Source of the DNA: Rhizobium sp.
Lineage (GTDB): Bacteria > Pseudomonadota > Alphaproteobacteria > Rhizobiales > Rhizobiaceae
Reading direction: 5' to 3'
Length of the DNA stretch: 64,000 bases
Assembly (NCBI GenBank): GCA_027533385.1
Contig: JAPZUE010000034.1
Location: 62,001-126,000 of the forward strand
Shown: piece after piece, positions 48,967-59,947 of the stretch
Position numbering within the stretch: position 1 is the first letter of the stretch
Layout: each line of letters starts with the position of its first letter
Position numbers and translations under genes: made by a program
Notes under the pieces: generated by a model
The model's input: only the letters and a program-made list of their open reading frames with translations
What the model was told of the DNA's origin: nothing
Database searches by the model: none

Positions 48967-48998
48967 GACCTGTCCCAGCCGTGGGGCAGGTCTTTTCT
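48967..48998 (+). terminator. Terminator of the chvE-ggu-dgo cluster
   Basis: Stem GACCTGTCCC with GGGGCAGGTC (48967-48976 and 48983-48992, one G-T wobble, six-base loop) followed by TTTTCT. It lies 28 bp beyond dgoA. Confidence 0.88.
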
Positions 48999-49114
48999 GT
49001 TCGCGGTCTGCGCGAGCCTGTGACAATTATCACGCGTTAAACAGGATAATTGCTCCGGCGCCCAAATTTGAACATACCAGCGCCGCTTTTTGCGATAGGA
49101 TATAACTAACTTGG

Positions 49115-49131
49115 TTGGCGCGATGCGCCAA
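49115..49131. repeat. Short perfect inverted repeat
   Basis: TTGGCGC-GAT-GCGCCAA, a 7 bp perfect inverted repeat with a three-base centre, located between the dgoA terminator and the DUF1223 gene. It has no T-tract on either side. It immediately precedes the larger hairpin at 49134. Confidence 0.7.
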
Positions 49132-49133
49132 AC

Positions 49134-49192
49134 GGTCCGGTCTGGCGCATTGACCCCTTACCCCCAGCCCCCCAATGCTTCCGGGCCGGACC
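49134..49192. repeat. Extended imperfect hairpin with C-rich/G-rich loop
   Basis: Outer arms GGTCCGG (49134-49140) and CCGGACC (49186-49192), middle arms CTGG and CCGG with one wobble, and inner arms GCATTG (49147-49152) and CAATGC (49173-49178) nest into one long stem. The 20-base loop is C-rich on the plus strand, so on the minus strand, the DUF1223 sense strand, it holds runs of 6, 5 and 4 G. It starts 16 bp beyond the DUF1223 stop. Function unknown. Confidence 0.65.
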
Positions 49193-49207
49193 ACACCAGG
49201 TTTTCCC

Positions 49208-49996
49208 CTAGAGTGTCTTTGGCTTTTCCATCATCACGGTCGCCCCAACGATGTGGGAGGGGTTGCCTTTGTCATCAGCCGCCTGCAGCAGTATCGCGCA
49301 ACCGTCACTCTTCTCGTCGCCCATGCGTTTCGCCGGCAGCGTCAGGTCGAGCGGCTTTCCGTCCCACATGCCAACCGTCTGCACGTCGGTCACGCTGTGC
49401 CAATAATCGAGGCTCTGGCCGACGTTTTCGCCCTTCAGCACTTCAACGGTCTGATGCTGACGGAAGTATACGACGACGACGTTTGCTTTCCCCTGGCCTG
49501 CGCCGACGGAAATCGACAGCTGGTCGTCATGGCGCGAGGCGCGGATGGGCACGACAAGGCCTTGGCCCTCAGCCTGCAGCCGCTCGAGGCGGCGGTCGAT
49601 ATCGGCTGCATCCGTACCCTTGAGATGCTCCCGGCCGTTCAGAATGGCCTGCGGTGTGTAGACACCGCTGCGACCAAAGGCCTTGGAATAGGCATATTGC
49701 CGCTCGGTGTTTTCAGGAGATGCCAGCGTATCTGCCCAGCCGAGGTAGTTCCAGTAATCGACGTGATAGGAAAGGGCGACGACATCGCCCTGGCGCACCA
49801 GCTGTTCAAAGGCGCGATCGGCAGGCGGACATGAACGGCAGCCTTGCGAGGTGAAGAGCTCGACAACGCCCTTGGGCTCCACGAATTCCTCGGCGGACGT
49901 CTCTCCAGAGAAGGAGACAAGGCTGAGCGCGGCAAGGACCACCATCGTCCCCGTCGTCAGCCATCCTGCCGTTTTTCTATTGATCGTGTGCCGCAT
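49208..49996 (-). CDS. DUF1223 thioredoxin-like protein
   Basis: Predicted exported or membrane-anchored protein of 262 residues. A hydrophobic segment (about 11-30) looks like a signal peptide or anchor. The mature part begins with a thioredoxin-like strand and CxxC motif: VVELFTSQGCRSCPPADRAFEQL with C53 and C56, then VVALSYHVDYWNYLGWADTLASPENTERQ and GVYTPQAILNG, the DUF1223 signature. The cis-proline-like element is in VYTPQ. A periplasmic thiol-redox role is an inference; the substrate is unknown. It is a single gene with no operon partner, convergent with dgoA. Confidence 0.85.
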   Translation of the reverse strand: MRHTINRKTAGWLTTGTMVVLAALSLVSFSGETSAEEFVEPKGVVELFTSQGCRSCPPADRAFEQLVRQGDVVALSYHVDYWNYLGWADTLASPENTERQYAYSKAFGRSGVYTPQAILNGREHLKGTDAADIDRRLERLQAEGQGLVVPIRASRHDDQLSISVGAGQGKANVVVVYFRQHQTVEVLKGENVGQSLDYWHSVTDVQTVGMWDGKPLDLTLPAKRMGDEKSDGCAILLQAADDKGNPSHIVGATVMMEKPKTL

Positions 49997-50111
49997 GCTA
50001 TCGAGATGCCTTCACTTGAGTGCTGCACTGATAACGCCAACAGCGCCATCCGAGAAGTCACGATGGGGTGAAACTTTTGGCATCAGATGGAGTGCGGCGC
50101 TCCAAAAGAAA

Positions 50112-50135
50112 AGGCCGCCGGTTTCCCGGCGGCCT
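50112..50135 (-). terminator. Terminator of acnA
   Basis: Perfect 10 bp stem AGGCCGCCGG with CCGGCGGCCT and TTTC loop, 23 bp after the acnA stop. The plus-strand run CCAAAAGAAAA before it becomes a T-rich tail in the acnA transcript. Confidence 0.87.
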
Positions 50136-50158
50136 CTTGTGGTCATATCGCCAGACGA

Positions 50159-52852
<2,694 letters not shown>

Positions 52853-53032
52853 GGATAGAAACCCCGCTTGAAACTGATAGCCAACACAATCGTGCGGACG
52901 CCCATGCACTTCATGCACATCAGGATGCGGGTACGACCATTTCCGCTGTCCGCACGTGACATCGCTCCTCGCGATGTTCAAGTTCGGCACAAGGATGAAC
53001 TTCACGCCGGCCGCTGGCGTGGTTGCAGGTCT

Positions 53033-53049
53033 TATAGATAATTTCTAAG
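53033..53049. promoter_or_regulatory. Irr-box (ICE)-like motif between acnA and ccmA
   Basis: TATAGAT-AAT-TTCTAAG matches the iron-control-element palindrome TTTAGAA-NNN-TTCTAAA described for rhizobial Irr at 11 of 14 specified positions, with the right half-site nearly perfect. It lies about 180 bp before acnA and 75 bp before ccmA, both tied to iron or haem proteins. A motif reading without experimental support. Confidence 0.4.
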
Positions 53050-53122
53050 AAAGGCGCCAGACCGACGAAGGGCGAAAACGGATTTTTTTATGAGGCAGGC
53101 CTCATCCTGCCAGAAGGCGACC

Positions 53123-53773
53123 ATGATCAGGCTTGAAGCCGAAAATCTCTCAGCGCGTCGTGGCGAGGATCTGATTTTCGTTAATGTTTCCTTTACGTTG
53201 ACCGCAGGAGAGGCGCTGGTCCTGACGGGTCGAAACGGCTCCGGCAAGTCGACACTTCTGCGCGTCGTCGCCGGCTTGCTGCGTCCCGAGACGGGGCGTG
53301 CGGTGTGCTTTTCCGGCACGGACAAGGAGGCGCGACCGGCGGGTGAATTCAGCCATTATCTCGGTCATCGCAACGGCATGAAGCGGGAATTGACGGTCGC
53401 CGAAAACCTAGCCTTCTGGAAGTCGTTTCTTGGCGATATCGGCACGGGCCGAAGCCTTGATGTCGAAGAGGCGGCCGCTGCCGTCGATCTGTCCGGCATT
53501 ACCCACCTGCCCTATGGCTATCTTTCGGCAGGTCAGCAGCGGCGCTTCGCCATGGCGCGGCTGCTCGTGGCGCATCGTCCGGTCTGGATTCTCGATGAGC
53601 CCACCGCCGCCCTCGACCTCAAGGCGGATGCGATGTTTGAAGGGCTCGTTCGCCATCACCGTCAGTCAGGTGGGATCGCACTTGCGGCAACCCACCAGCC
53701 GCTGGGGCTCGAAGGGGCGCAGTCCCTGGAGATGCTCGGCTTCGATGGCGTCGATATGGAGTATGCCGGATGA
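53123..53773 (+). CDS. ccmA: Haem exporter ATP-binding protein CcmA
   Basis: ATPase of the CcmABCD complex that drives release of haem-loaded CcmE in cytochrome c maturation. It is 216 residues from ATG 53123 (MIRLEAENLSARRGEDLIF); an upstream in-frame start at 53090 adds 11 non-family residues. Walker A GRNGSGKST is at 36-44, the signature is YLSAGQQRRFAMARLL, and Walker B is VWILDEPTAAL. The stop overlaps the ccmB ATG (ATGA). Divergent from acnA. Confidence 0.95.
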   Translation: MIRLEAENLSARRGEDLIFVNVSFTLTAGEALVLTGRNGSGKSTLLRVVAGLLRPETGRAVCFSGTDKEARPAGEFSHYLGHRNGMKRELTVAENLAFWKSFLGDIGTGRSLDVEEAAAAVDLSGITHLPYGYLSAGQQRRFAMARLLVAHRPVWILDEPTAALDLKADAMFEGLVRHHRQSGGIALAATHQPLGLEGAQSLEMLGFDGVDMEYAG

Positions 53774-54429
53774 TGGCGCTTTTCCTCAGGGACCTGAAGC
53801 TTTCCGTCCGCGCCGGCGGCGGCGCACTGATCGGCGTGCTGTTCTTCACCACCGTTGTCGCTGTCATTCCCTTTGGCGTCGGGCCTGATCTCAACCTTCT
53901 GTCACGGATCGGGCCCGCAATCGTCTGGATCGGGGCCCTGCTCTCGGCCCTGCTCGGTCTCGACCGTCTGTTTCAGGCCGAGCGGGATGATGGTTCGCTC
54001 GACATCCTGCTGATGCAGGAAACGCCGCTGGTGCTGACGGTGCTCGTCAAATGCCTGGCGCATTGGGTCGCGACCGGTCTGCCGCTCGTCATCGCCTCGC
54101 CGCTGCTCGGCCTGTTCATGAACATGGATGAAGTGGCCATCGGCGCCGTGATGCTGACGCTGCTGGTCGGGTCGCCGGCCATCACCTTCATCGGTGCGGC
54201 GGGTGCTGCGGTTGCTGTTGCGCTGCCGCGTGGCGGCCTGCTGGTCTCCATTCTGGTGCTGCCGCTGGCCGTGCCGGTGCTGATTTTCGGCGTCAGTGCC
54301 TCCTATGCAGCCGTCGAGGATCCGGCGCCGTTCCTGCCGCCCTTCCTGTTCCTGTCGGCCGTCACACTTCTCTTTGCCGTGATCGGCCCTGTCGGTGCGG
54401 CAGCGGCACTGCGCAGTTCGGCGGATTGA
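53770..54429 (+). CDS. ccmB: Haem exporter membrane subunit CcmB
   Basis: Six-helix inner-membrane partner of CcmA, 219 residues. The family block FFTTVVAVIPFGVGPDLNLLSRIGPAIVWIGALLSALLGLDRLFQAERDDGSLD is intact, followed by LVLTVLVKCLAHWVATGLPLVIASPLLGL. The start MMALFLRDLKLSVR overlaps ccmA by four bases, so translation is coupled. A 59 bp gap to ccmC is the only real break in the ccm cluster; I see no terminator in it. Confidence 0.94.
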   Translation: MMALFLRDLKLSVRAGGGALIGVLFFTTVVAVIPFGVGPDLNLLSRIGPAIVWIGALLSALLGLDRLFQAERDDGSLDILLMQETPLVLTVLVKCLAHWVATGLPLVIASPLLGLFMNMDEVAIGAVMLTLLVGSPAITFIGAAGAAVAVALPRGGLLVSILVLPLAVPVLIFGVSASYAAVEDPAPFLPPFLFLSAVTLLFAVIGPVGAAAALRSSAD

Positions 54430-54488
54430 GGCATTTCGGCTTGACCAGGATCAATTGCAGCCTCGCTTGAGACAGGCTAGAACGAGAT

Positions 54489-55256
54489 ATGACCGACAAC
54501 ACGCTTGCCGTAACCAAAATCATCGACCTCGCCAATCCGACGCGATTCCTCGCATTTGTCGAGAAAGTTCTGCCGTGGTTTGTCGGGATAAACGTACTTC
54601 TTTTCGTCGTGGGCCTTTATCTCGGCTTCACCTCCGAGACGGATTACCAGCAGGGCGACACGGTGCGTATCATGTATGTGCATGTGCCTGCGGCCTGGCT
54701 CTCGATGATGTGTTACTCCGTGATGGCGCTTTCCGCGATCGGGACACTGGTGTGGCGTCATCCGCTGGCGGATGTCAGCCATAAGGCAGCAGCGCCGCTG
54801 GGTGCGGCCTTCACTTTGATTGCTCTGGTCACCGGTTCGCTCTGGGGCAAGCCGATGTGGGGCACCTGGTGGGTCTGGGATGCGCGCCTCACTTCGGTCT
54901 TCGTGCTCTTCCTGATGTATCTCGGTCTGATCGCGCTGAACCGCGCGATGGATGACCCGTCGAAGGCTGCGCGCGTCAGCGCCGTCCTGATCCTTGTCGG
55001 CTTCGTCAATATTCCGATCATCAAGTTCTCGGTCGATTGGTGGAACACCCTGCATCAGCCGGCCAGCGTCATGCGGCTTGATGGGCCGACGATCCATCCC
55101 GAGTTTCTCTGGCCGCTGATGGTCATGGCGCTCGCCTTTACCCTTCTTTTCTTCATCCTGCATCTGATGGCCATGCGCAACGAGATCTGGCGGCGCCGGG
55201 TCGGCGCCCAGAGGCGGATGGCGGCGCGTCAGGCCGGTCGGGAGCATCAGGCATGA
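54489..55256 (+). CDS. ccmC: Haem lyase-associated membrane protein CcmC
   Basis: Delivers haem to the periplasmic chaperone CcmE. The 255 residues form six membrane helices with the diagnostic tryptophan-rich periplasmic motif WGTWWVWDARLT at 124-135 and a periplasmic histidine in VHVPAAW (H65) that ligands haem in homologues. A second candidate ligand histidine is in WWNTLHQPAS. The basic C-terminal tail (RRRVGAQRRMAARQAGREHQA) is cytoplasmic. The stop overlaps the ccmD ATG. Confidence 0.95.
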   Translation: MTDNTLAVTKIIDLANPTRFLAFVEKVLPWFVGINVLLFVVGLYLGFTSETDYQQGDTVRIMYVHVPAAWLSMMCYSVMALSAIGTLVWRHPLADVSHKAAAPLGAAFTLIALVTGSLWGKPMWGTWWVWDARLTSVFVLFLMYLGLIALNRAMDDPSKAARVSAVLILVGFVNIPIIKFSVDWWNTLHQPASVMRLDGPTIHPEFLWPLMVMALAFTLLFFILHLMAMRNEIWRRRVGAQRRMAARQAGREHQA

Positions 55257-55426
55257 CACACGCCTTTTATGTGATCGGCTCCTATGTGATGACGGCCGGG
55301 ATCTGTCTTGGCCTGATCGTCTGGGTCTATCTCGACGGTCGGGCGCGCAGAAACGAGCTCAAGACGCTTGAGACGCAAGGTATTCGCCGGCGATCGGCCG
55401 GGTCCTCGCAGGATAGCCAGGCATGA
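55253..55426 (+). CDS. ccmD: Haem exporter small subunit CcmD
   Basis: A 57-residue single-span protein (MTHAFYVIGSYVMTAGICLG start) that is easy to miss because of its size. It has one transmembrane helix (about 5-27), then a charged helix DGRARRNELKTLETQGIRRR, the pattern of CcmD, which holds CcmE to the CcmABC complex. The ATG overlaps the ccmC stop by four bases and the stop overlaps the ccmG ATG by four bases, which fixes both ends. The call rests on topology and position, since CcmD sequences are poorly conserved. Confidence 0.88.
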   Translation: MTHAFYVIGSYVMTAGICLGLIVWVYLDGRARRNELKTLETQGIRRRSAGSSQDSQA

Positions 55427-56016
55427 CCGAGAGCGGCGACAGCCATCCTGCAGATGCCGGCAAGGGACGTGGCCGCTATCTGATCGCGGCCTTGCCGCTC
55501 GTCGTTTTTGTTTCGCTTGCGGGCGTCTTCCTGACCCAACTGCAATCGGGACGCGACGTGTCGGAGATCCCCTCGGCCCTGATCGGGACCAAGGCGCCCG
55601 CGCTTGAGCTTGCCGCGCTTGAGGGCTCCGAGCGCCCGGCGCTGACCACAGCTGCCATTTCGGGCAAGCTGACGCTGGTCAACGTGTTTGCTTCCTGGTG
55701 CGTGCCCTGCCGGCAGGAGCATCCGATCTTGCTGGAGCTCTCCAAGGATACCCGCGTGAACGTTGTCGGTATCAACTACAAGGACCGCAACGACAATGCG
55801 CTGCGGTTCCTCGGTGAACTCGGCAATCCCTTTTCAGCGATCGGTGTCGACCCGAATGGCAAGGCAGCGATCGACTGGGGTGTCTATGGCATTCCGGAGA
55901 GCTATCTCGTCGGTCCTGATGGTACGATCCTCTACAAGAAGGTCGGCCCCTTCGATGCGGATAGCTTCCAGACCGAGCTGATGCCAGCGATCGAAAAGGC
56001 GCTCGGCAAAGGCTGA
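55423..56016 (+). CDS. ccmG: Thiol:disulfide interchange protein CcmG/DsbE
   Basis: Membrane-tethered periplasmic thioredoxin that keeps apocytochrome c cysteines reduced before haem attachment. It is 197 residues: short N-terminal tail, one membrane anchor (about 20-40), then a thioredoxin domain with active site WCVPC (C93/C96) and the CcmG-specific acidic GINYKDRNDNALRFLGELGNPF loop and GVYGIPESYLVG with the cis-proline. The ATG overlaps the ccmD stop. ccmE, ccmF and ccmH are not in the window, so the maturation genes are split in this genome. Confidence 0.93.
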   Translation: MTESGDSHPADAGKGRGRYLIAALPLVVFVSLAGVFLTQLQSGRDVSEIPSALIGTKAPALELAALEGSERPALTTAAISGKLTLVNVFASWCVPCRQEHPILLELSKDTRVNVVGINYKDRNDNALRFLGELGNPFSAIGVDPNGKAAIDWGVYGIPESYLVGPDGTILYKKVGPFDADSFQTELMPAIEKALGKG

Positions 56017-56026
56017 TCCTTCCCGG

Positions 56027-56617
56027 TCAGAGCGCGCCCTGCCAGGTCTTCACAGCCTCGATCGGCCAGACGAGCATGAGGACATTGAGGGTCAGATTGT
56101 CCCGGATGACGAATGCCGTCAGAACCTCGAAGCCGAGCGCGATCACGACGGTCAGCCACAGGGGCATCCGGGCGGCGAAGAAGAAGCCGGCAATCATCGC
56201 CACCATGTCCATGCCGGAATTCAGAATGCTGTCGCCGGTATAGCCGATCGCCATGGTCGCCGTGCGGTAGCGGTCGATGACAACAGGCGAGTTTTCCAGG
56301 ATCTCCCATGCTGCCTCGATCAGGGCGGCAAGCGAAAGCTTTGCGGTGATCGGCTGCTTGCGCATCACCAGCCAGCCCAGACCATAGAACAGGAAGCCGT
56401 GGATGATGTGCGATGGCGTGTACCAGTCGAACAGGTGCTGCGAATTGCCGGGTGTGTTCACGCCGGCTTCGAAGAGCTTCACATAGCCGCATTCGCAGAT
56501 CCAGAGACGCCCCATCAGATATTGAGACAGGACCTGAACCAGGATGATGACGAAGGTCACCACCAGCCAGAAACGCGTCGTCGAGTTCTCGCCCGCCTGG
56601 CCGGTCATGTCGCTCAT
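56027..56617 (-). CDS. DUF2585 (UPF0314) membrane protein
   Basis: Conserved membrane protein of 196 residues with about five hydrophobic segments. Conserved features are [14 protein letters not shown] (cysteine pair C41/C43), [25 protein letters not shown] and [46 protein letters not shown], the UPF0314 pattern. Histidines and acidic residues near the membrane suggest metal or haem binding, but this is only a guess. The ATG overlaps the ispZ stop by four bases, placing it last in the dapF-mtaB-ftsY-ispZ operon. Function unknown. Confidence 0.83.
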   Translation of the reverse strand: MSDMTGQAGENSTTRFWLVVTFVIILVQVLSQYLMGRLWICECGYVKLFEAGVNTPGNSQHLFDWYTPSHIIHGFLFYGLGWLVMRKQPITAKLSLAALIEAAWEILENSPVVIDRYRTATMAIGYTGDSILNSGMDMVAMIAGFFFAARMPLWLTVVIALGFEVLTAFVIRDNLTLNVLMLVWPIEAVKTWQGAL

Positions 56618-57255
56618 TGCTGTTCCTTGTCTTCCAGGGAGTGCTTCATGAGCAGCGGCATCTGGGCGAGCGTAAAGAGGATGGTGATCGGCATCGTGCC
56701 CCAGACCTTGAAGCTGACCCAGACATCATCCGAGAAATTGCGCCAGACGACCTCGTTCAACACGGCAAGGAAGAGGAAGAAGATGCCCCAGCGAAATGTC
56801 AGCTTGCGCCAGCCTTCCGCGTCGAGCTGGAAGGCGGCGTTGAACACATAGCCCAGAAGCGAAGTTCCGAAGGCGAGCCCGCCGAGCAGGACGACGCCGA
56901 AGAGCGTGTTGACGATCGTCGGCTTCATCTTGATGAAGGTTTCGTCCTGCAGCCAGATCGACAAGCCGCCGAAGACCAGAACGACGATGCCCGAGACGAA
57001 GGGCATGACCGGCAGGTGCTTGAAGACGATCTTCGAAATGATCAGCGAGATGACCGTTGCGACCATGAAAAGTGCGGTCGCGATCAGAAGCGGTCCGCCG
57101 ATTGCGGTGAGCTCCGGAAATGTTTTCGCCAGCCATTCGCCGCGCAGGTTGCCGAAGAAGAAGATCAGGAGCGGCCCGAGTTCGAGCGCCATCTTCAGGA
57201 CGGGGTTCTGTTTTTCGGCCTGGGAGGCCTGGGTATCGGTGGATGTGTCCGACAT
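56614..57255 (-). CDS. ispZ: Septation protein A family membrane protein (IspZ/YciB)
   Basis: Inner-membrane protein of 213 residues with five or six hydrophobic segments. It matches the YciB/IspZ family ([95 protein letters not shown]). E. coli YciB affects envelope integrity and cell division; the intracellular septation name comes from Shigella. Role here is inferred. It lies 27 bp downstream of ftsY and overlaps the DUF2585 gene. Confidence 0.9.
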   Translation of the reverse strand: MSDTSTDTQASQAEKQNPVLKMALELGPLLIFFFGNLRGEWLAKTFPELTAIGGPLLIATALFMVATVISLIISKIVFKHLPVMPFVSGIVVLVFGGLSIWLQDETFIKMKPTIVNTLFGVVLLGGLAFGTSLLGYVFNAAFQLDAEGWRKLTFRWGIFFLFLAVLNEVVWRNFSDDVWVSFKVWGTMPITILFTLAQMPLLMKHSLEDKEQQ

Positions 57256-57282
57256 GATGTCGTTTCCTAACGTTTCCGGCGC

Positions 57283-58635
57283 TCAGCGCGCGATGCCGGC
57301 AATGGCGCTGGCGAAGTCTTCCGCCTCGAAGGGTTCGAGGTCGTCGATGCCTTCGCCGACGCCGATGAAATAGACGGGCAGCTTGTGTTTGGCGGCGATC
57401 GCAACAAGGATGCCGCCGCGCGCCGTGCCGTCGAGTTTGGTCATGATCAGGCCGTTGACGCCCGCCACGTTGCGGAAGATCTCGACCTGCTGCAGGGCAT
57501 TCTGGCCCGTCGTCGCATCGAGCGTCTGCAGTACGGTGTGGGGTGCATCCGGATCGAGCTTGCCGAGAACGCGGACGATCTTTTCCAGTTCCGCCATCAG
57601 TTCCGCCTTGTTCTGCAACCGGCCAGCGGTGTCGATGATCAGGACGTCGGATTTCTCCGCCTTGGCGCGCTCGAAGCCTTCATACGCCAGGCCTGCGGCA
57701 TCGGCGCCGAGCTTGGTGCCGATGAAGGTCGAGCCGGTACGGTCGGCCCAGATTTTCAGCTGCTCAATGGCGGCTGCGCGGAAGGTATCGCCGGCTGCCA
57801 GCATCACCTTCAACCCCGAGCCCGAAAGCTTGGCGGCGAGCTTGCCGATCGTCGTCGTCTTGCCGGTGCCGTTGACGCCGACAACGAGAATGACATGCGG
57901 CTTGTGGCTGAGATCAAGGGCCAGTGGCTTGGCGACCGGCTTCAGCACCTTGACGATCTCTGTCGCCATGATCTTGGTTACGTCCTCACCGGTCACATCC
58001 TTGCCGTAGCGCTCGGAGGCCAGCGTGTCGGTGACGCGGAGTGCGGTTTCGACGCCGAGGTCGGCCTGGATCAGCAGATCCTCCAGTTCCTCCAGCGTCT
58101 CGTCATCCAGCTTGCGCTTGGTGAAGAGCGCCGTGATTTGGCTTGTCAGCTGTGAGGAGGTGCGGAAGAGGCCCGCCTTCAGGCGCTGGAACCAGCTCAG
58201 CTTTTCCGCCGGGGCCGGGGCCTCGGGCTCCGGAGCTCTCGCCTCAGCCGCCGCGAAACCCTTGGGCAGGACGGGGACGACGGGCTCGGGCGGTGCATCC
58301 GAGACGGCCGCAGCTTCAATTTCTGCTTTCGTGTCGTCAGCCGTCGCGGCCAGAGCTTCGGCCTTCTCTTCCTCGGCTTCCGCCTCGAGCAGCTCTAGCG
58401 GCACCATGGAAATATCTTCGGGCGAAAGATCATCCGCCGGTCCGCCGGCCGTTTCCATCTGTTCCGCGAGAACCGGGTCCTCGGCCACGGCTAAATCTTC
58501 GTCGCGATCCCTAGGCTCGGTTTCCGCCGAGATCGCGGCCTTTTCCTCGGCCGTCAACTCCGCCGGCGCTGCAGGCTTTTCTGCCGGCTTCTCCTTGCCG
58601 AAGGTGAAGACTTTCTTGATGAAGCCGAGGGCCAT
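57283..58635 (-). CDS. ftsY: Signal recognition particle receptor FtsY
   Basis: SRP receptor GTPase that brings ribosome-nascent chain complexes to the membrane. The 450 residues from ATG 58635 (MALGFIKKVFTFGKEK) comprise a long acidic/alanine-rich A domain (about 20-150) for membrane contact, then the NG domain: GVNGTGKTTTIGKLA (G1, near 250), DTAGRLQNKAELM (G3), TKLDGTARGG (G4 region) and the ending GVGEGIDDLEPFEAEDFASAIAG. The upstream frame to 58686 is non-family. It lies 19 bp after mtaB. Confidence 0.95.
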   Translation of the reverse strand: MALGFIKKVFTFGKEKPAEKPAAPAELTAEEKAAISAETEPRDRDEDLAVAEDPVLAEQMETAGGPADDLSPEDISMVPLELLEAEAEEEKAEALAATADDTKAEIEAAAVSDAPPEPVVPVLPKGFAAAEARAPEPEAPAPAEKLSWFQRLKAGLFRTSSQLTSQITALFTKRKLDDETLEELEDLLIQADLGVETALRVTDTLASERYGKDVTGEDVTKIMATEIVKVLKPVAKPLALDLSHKPHVILVVGVNGTGKTTTIGKLAAKLSGSGLKVMLAAGDTFRAAAIEQLKIWADRTGSTFIGTKLGADAAGLAYEGFERAKAEKSDVLIIDTAGRLQNKAELMAELEKIVRVLGKLDPDAPHTVLQTLDATTGQNALQQVEIFRNVAGVNGLIMTKLDGTARGGILVAIAAKHKLPVYFIGVGEGIDDLEPFEAEDFASAIAGIAR

Positions 58636-58654
58636 GGTCACTCTATTCCGTCTG

Positions 58655-59947
58655 TCAGGCAGCCGCGCTTGCCGCTGCCGATGCAATCGTCAGATGGCGA
58701 CCGTTGTGGCCGCCGATCGAGACCTCGACGAGGCTGCCGGGTGTCATGCCGGGCGCTGCAACGAGGGTGAAGTCTTCCGTATGCGCCATTTCGTTGCGCT
58801 CGACCAGCAGCTTCTGAAGTGTGCCGGCATGCGAGGCGAGATGCATAGCCTGCAATCTTTCGGCCACCGCGCGGAGCTCCGCCGCACGTGCCTTGATAAG
58901 AGCCCGGTCAAGCTGCGGCATCCGGGCTGCCGGCGTGCCGGGGCGGGGGCTGTAGGGGAAGACATGCAGATGCGCGATGCCGATCTCCTCGGCAAGGCGC
59001 GCGGAGTTTGCCGCCATCTCCTCGGTCTCCGTCGGAAAACCGGCAATCATATCGGCACCAAAGGCAAAGCCAGGGCGCAGGCGCCGGACCTGCTCGGCAA
59101 AGGCAATCGCATCGGCACGCGAATGCCGTCGCTTCATGCGCTTCAGGATCATGTCGTCGCCATGCTGCAGCGACAGATGCAGATGCGGCATGAAACGCGG
59201 CTCATCGGCAATCAGGTCGAAGAGATGGTTGTCCGCCTCGATGCTGTCGATCGAGGAGAGGCGCAGGCGCAGGATCTCCGGCACCTGCTTCAGCAGTGTC
59301 TTGGCAAGCAGGCCAAGCGTCGGAGTGCCGGGCAGGTCCGCGCCATAACTCGTCGCATCAACGCCTGTTAGCACCACTTCGCGATAGCCGTTCTCGACGA
59401 GCTTGCGCGCCTGCTCGACGACGGCGCCCATCGGCACGGAGCGCGAATTGCCACGGCCATAGGGGATAATGCAGAAGGTGCAGCGGTGATCGCAGCCGTT
59501 CTGCACCTGCAGGAAGCCGCGCACATGGCCGTCGATATGCGCCACCATCTGCGGTGCCGTGTCGGTCACGCTCATGATGTCGTTGACGGCCACCTTTTCT
59601 TCTGCCGAGACGCCGAAATCCGGCAGGCGGCGATAGTGCTCGGCCTTCAGCTTTTCCTCGTTGCCGAGGACGGCGTCGACCTCGGGCATATCAGCGAAGT
59701 TTTGCGCTTCTGTCTGGGCCGCGCAACCCGTGACGATGATACGGGCTTCCGGGTTTTCTCGTCGCGCCCGGCGGATTGCCTGGCGGGCCTGGCGCACGGC
59801 CTCGGAGGTGACCGCACAGGTGTTGACGAGAATCGCGTTGTCGAGGCCGGCCTTGGCGGCTTCGGCCTTCATGACTTCGGATTCATAGGTGTTCAGGCGA
59901 CAGCCGAAGGTGATGACCTCGACGGCGCCTTGTCGCGCGGAGGTCAC
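58655..59947 (-). CDS. mtaB: tRNA-t6A37 methylthiotransferase MtaB
   Basis: Radical-SAM enzyme that adds a methylthio group to t6A37 of tRNAs. The 430 residues show the three N-terminal cluster cysteines C16 (FGCRLNT), C44 (VNTCAVT) and C75 (TGCAAQ), the radical-SAM triad C152/C156/C159 ([17 protein letters not shown]) and a C-terminal TRAM domain. TCAVT plus CRLNTYES favours MtaB over MiaB. The start is GTG at 59947, overlapping the dapF stop (GTGA), so translation is coupled; no later start keeps the cluster cysteine C16 region intact. Confidence 0.93.
   Translation of the reverse strand: MTSARQGAVEVITFGCRLNTYESEVMKAEAAKAGLDNAILVNTCAVTSEAVRQARQAIRRARRENPEARIIVTGCAAQTEAQNFADMPEVDAVLGNEEKLKAEHYRRLPDFGVSAEEKVAVNDIMSVTDTAPQMVAHIDGHVRGFLQVQNGCDHRCTFCIIPYGRGNSRSVPMGAVVEQARKLVENGYREVVLTGVDATSYGADLPGTPTLGLLAKTLLKQVPEILRLRLSSIDSIEADNHLFDLIADEPRFMPHLHLSLQHGDDMILKRMKRRHSRADAIAFAEQVRRLRPGFAFGADMIAGFPTETEEMAANSARLAEEIGIAHLHVFPYSPRPGTPAARMPQLDRALIKARAAELRAVAERLQAMHLASHAGTLQKLLVERNEMAHTEDFTLVAAPGMTPGSLVEVSIGGHNGRHLTIASAAASAAA

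Noticed and set aside
56014..56036. Short stem between ccmG and DUF2585 stops
   Set aside because: Only about six pairs with a wobble and no T-run; too weak to call a terminator.
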